Source: an uncultured Gammaproteobacteria bacterium | GTDB lineage: Bacteria; Pseudomonadota; Gammaproteobacteria; GCA-001735895 | Length of the DNA: 13,006 nucleotides | Reading direction: 5' to 3' | Assembly (NCBI GenBank): GCA_937980285.1 | Contig: CALJQI010000059.1 | Coordinates: 1 to 13,006, forward strand | Shown: piece after piece, positions 12,057-13,006 of the stretch | Position numbering within the stretch: position 1 is the first letter of the stretch | Layout of the letters: each line of letters opens with the position of its first letter | Notes under the pieces: generated by a model | The model's database searches: none | What the model saw: only the letters and a program-made list of their open reading frames with translations | What the model was told of the DNA's origin: nothing | Position numbers and translations under genes: made by a program

Positions 12057-13006
12057 CTAGGCCGGCTCGGCCACAAACTGGTTCAGCATTCGCTCGGGGT
12101 CGAAGATATCGGTCGCCGGCGGCGCGAAACTCTTGTGGCGGTAACCATTGGAGCCAATCGGCTCGTACAGCTCGAGGATTTCCTCGCGCCGCGCGACCAG
12201 GTCCCTGACCGCGGCGACCAACGCTTCGAGATCGGCGCGCGTGGTGTAAAGACCGAGGCTGGCGCGCGCCATGCCGCGCTTGCGCTCGACATCGGCTTCG
12301 GCGTTGGGCGCGTCGGGGTCGATATCCATTTCCCAGAGTTCGCGCGTGAGTAGTTCGCGCACGTAGGGGTGGGCGCAAAAACAGCCGTTGCGCACCTGGA
12401 TGTTATGGAAATCGTTGAGCGCAGCCGCGGTCAGCCCATGGTCGAAGCCCTTGATGTTGAAGGTCATGGTGCCGGTGCGGGGTATGTCAGCCGGATCGGG
12501 TCCGTAAAGGGTGACGCCCTCGATTTTCGATAACTCCTGCCAGGCATAGTCGATCAGGCCGATTTCCTTTTCACGCACCTTGTCCATGCCGACGCGGGTC
12601 AGCAGGTCGAGCACGGCGCCGAGCGTGATCGCGCCGACGATATTCGGCGTGCCCGCTTCTTCGCGGTCGGGCAGGGTTTCGGTCGGCATGTATTCGGCGA
12701 GATAAACGTCGTCGACCATGCCGCCGCCGAGCTCGGCCGGTTTGATGGCGTGCAATAATTCGCTTTTGGCGATGATTGCGCCGGGTGAACCCGGGGCGTA
12801 AATCTTGTGCCCGGAAAACACCAGTACGTCGATATCGGCGTCATCCATGCTGACCGGCGCGTGCGCGATCATTTGCGAGGCGTCGACCACCAGCAAGGCG
12901 CCGACCGCGTGCACCATGCGCGCGACCTCGGCCAGTGGGGTTATGGCGCCGGATACGTTGCTCGCGCCGGTGACGGCGATGTAATTGATGCGCTCGCCGT
13001 ACTCGT
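12057..13006 (-). CDS. Class V aminotransferase / cysteine-desulfurase-like enzyme, C-terminal part (runs off the window)
   Basis: The visible 315 residues continue through position 13006; an ATG at 12917 is internal, since homology (INYIAVTGASNVSGAITPL) runs upstream of it. Numbered from the window edge, Asp41 in LLVVDASQ binds the PLP ring, and Lys67 in VFSGHKIYAPGSPG is the PLP lysine. EEAGTPNIVGAI is the conserved GTPN segment. The cysteine loop reads VRNGCFCAHPYV; Cys210 aligns with the persulfide cysteine of SufS/CsdA-type enzymes, with a second cysteine two residues before. RASLGLYTT near the C-terminus is also family-typical. An insert (about 220-245) and a 40-residue tail make it longer than housekeeping SufS, and no suf genes are visible. 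It may mobilise sulfur from cysteine or be another class V lyase or epimerase. Confidence 0.8.
   Translation of the reverse strand, partial: EYGERINYIAVTGASNVSGAITPLAEVARMVHAVGALLVVDASQMIAHAPVSMDDADIDVLVFSGHKIYAPGSPGAIIAKSELLHAIKPAELGGGMVDDVYLAEYMPTETLPDREEAGTPNIVGAITLGAVLDLLTRVGMDKVREKEIGLIDYAWQELSKIEGVTLYGPDPADIPRTGTMTFNIKGFDHGLTAAALNDFHNIQVRNGCFCAHPYVRELLTRELWEMDIDPDAPNAEADVERKRGMARASLGLYTTRADLEALVAAVRDLVARREEILELYEPIGSNGYRHKSFAPPATDIFDPERMLNQFVAEPA

Noticed and set aside
11743..12378. A 211-codon minus-strand frame rich in Arg overlapping the aminotransferase gene
   Set aside because: It is an out-of-frame shadow of the GC-rich aminotransferase gene and spills into noncoding sequence; no domain is recognisable.

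Overview
The window looks like part of a GC-rich proteobacterial chromosome, most likely an environmental gammaproteobacterium. This rests on tightly packed GC-rich operons, gene families common in that group (EamA and YnfM-type transporters, ThpR, DUF3291, PhyH) and a dispersed palindromic repeat whose GTCATTGCG / GAGCGAAGCGA words recur in proteobacterial intergenic DNA. The taxonomy is inference; there is no rRNA or marker gene to settle it.

Left part (1-7862), ordinary metabolic DNA. A minus-strand pair (EamA permease, then a DEAH-type superfamily II helicase that leaves the window) is divergent from a compact plus-strand operon: DUF3291 protein, MFS efflux-type permease, RNA 2',3'-cyclic phosphodiesterase (ThpR/LigT type), membrane fatty acid desaturase. 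That operon converges, with a 10-bp overlap, on a minus-strand pair: a PLP-dependent trans-sulfuration enzyme and a hormone-sensitive-lipase-type esterase joined by a TAATG stop/start. A divergent intergenic region with two TTCGAA boxes exactly 40 bp apart separates this pair from a PhyH-type Fe(II)/2-oxoglutarate dioxygenase.

Middle part (about 7863-12056), accessory in character and visibly richer in A+T from about 9745 to 11360. It holds a double-GAF class III nucleotide cyclase (minus), then on the plus strand a small Sel1-repeat protein with a strong Shine-Dalgarno, a HigA-type antitoxin with no toxin beside it, a six-codon leader coupled by TAATG to a 43-residue single-helix membrane protein, a palindromic repeat element, and a 150-residue membrane protein. 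That last protein joins what looks like a histidine-kinase-type two-helix membrane domain directly to the cysteine motif often found at kinase C-termini, with no kinase between.

Right edge (12057-13006): the C-terminal part of a class V aminotransferase/cysteine-desulfurase-like enzyme on the minus strand.

The best candidates for something undescribed are the leader-coupled small membrane protein, the kinase-less membrane/cysteine protein, the Sel1-HigA pair, and the cyclase whose adenine-specifying lysine is a glutamine. No single recognised defence or mobile system unites them; any link among them is speculative.
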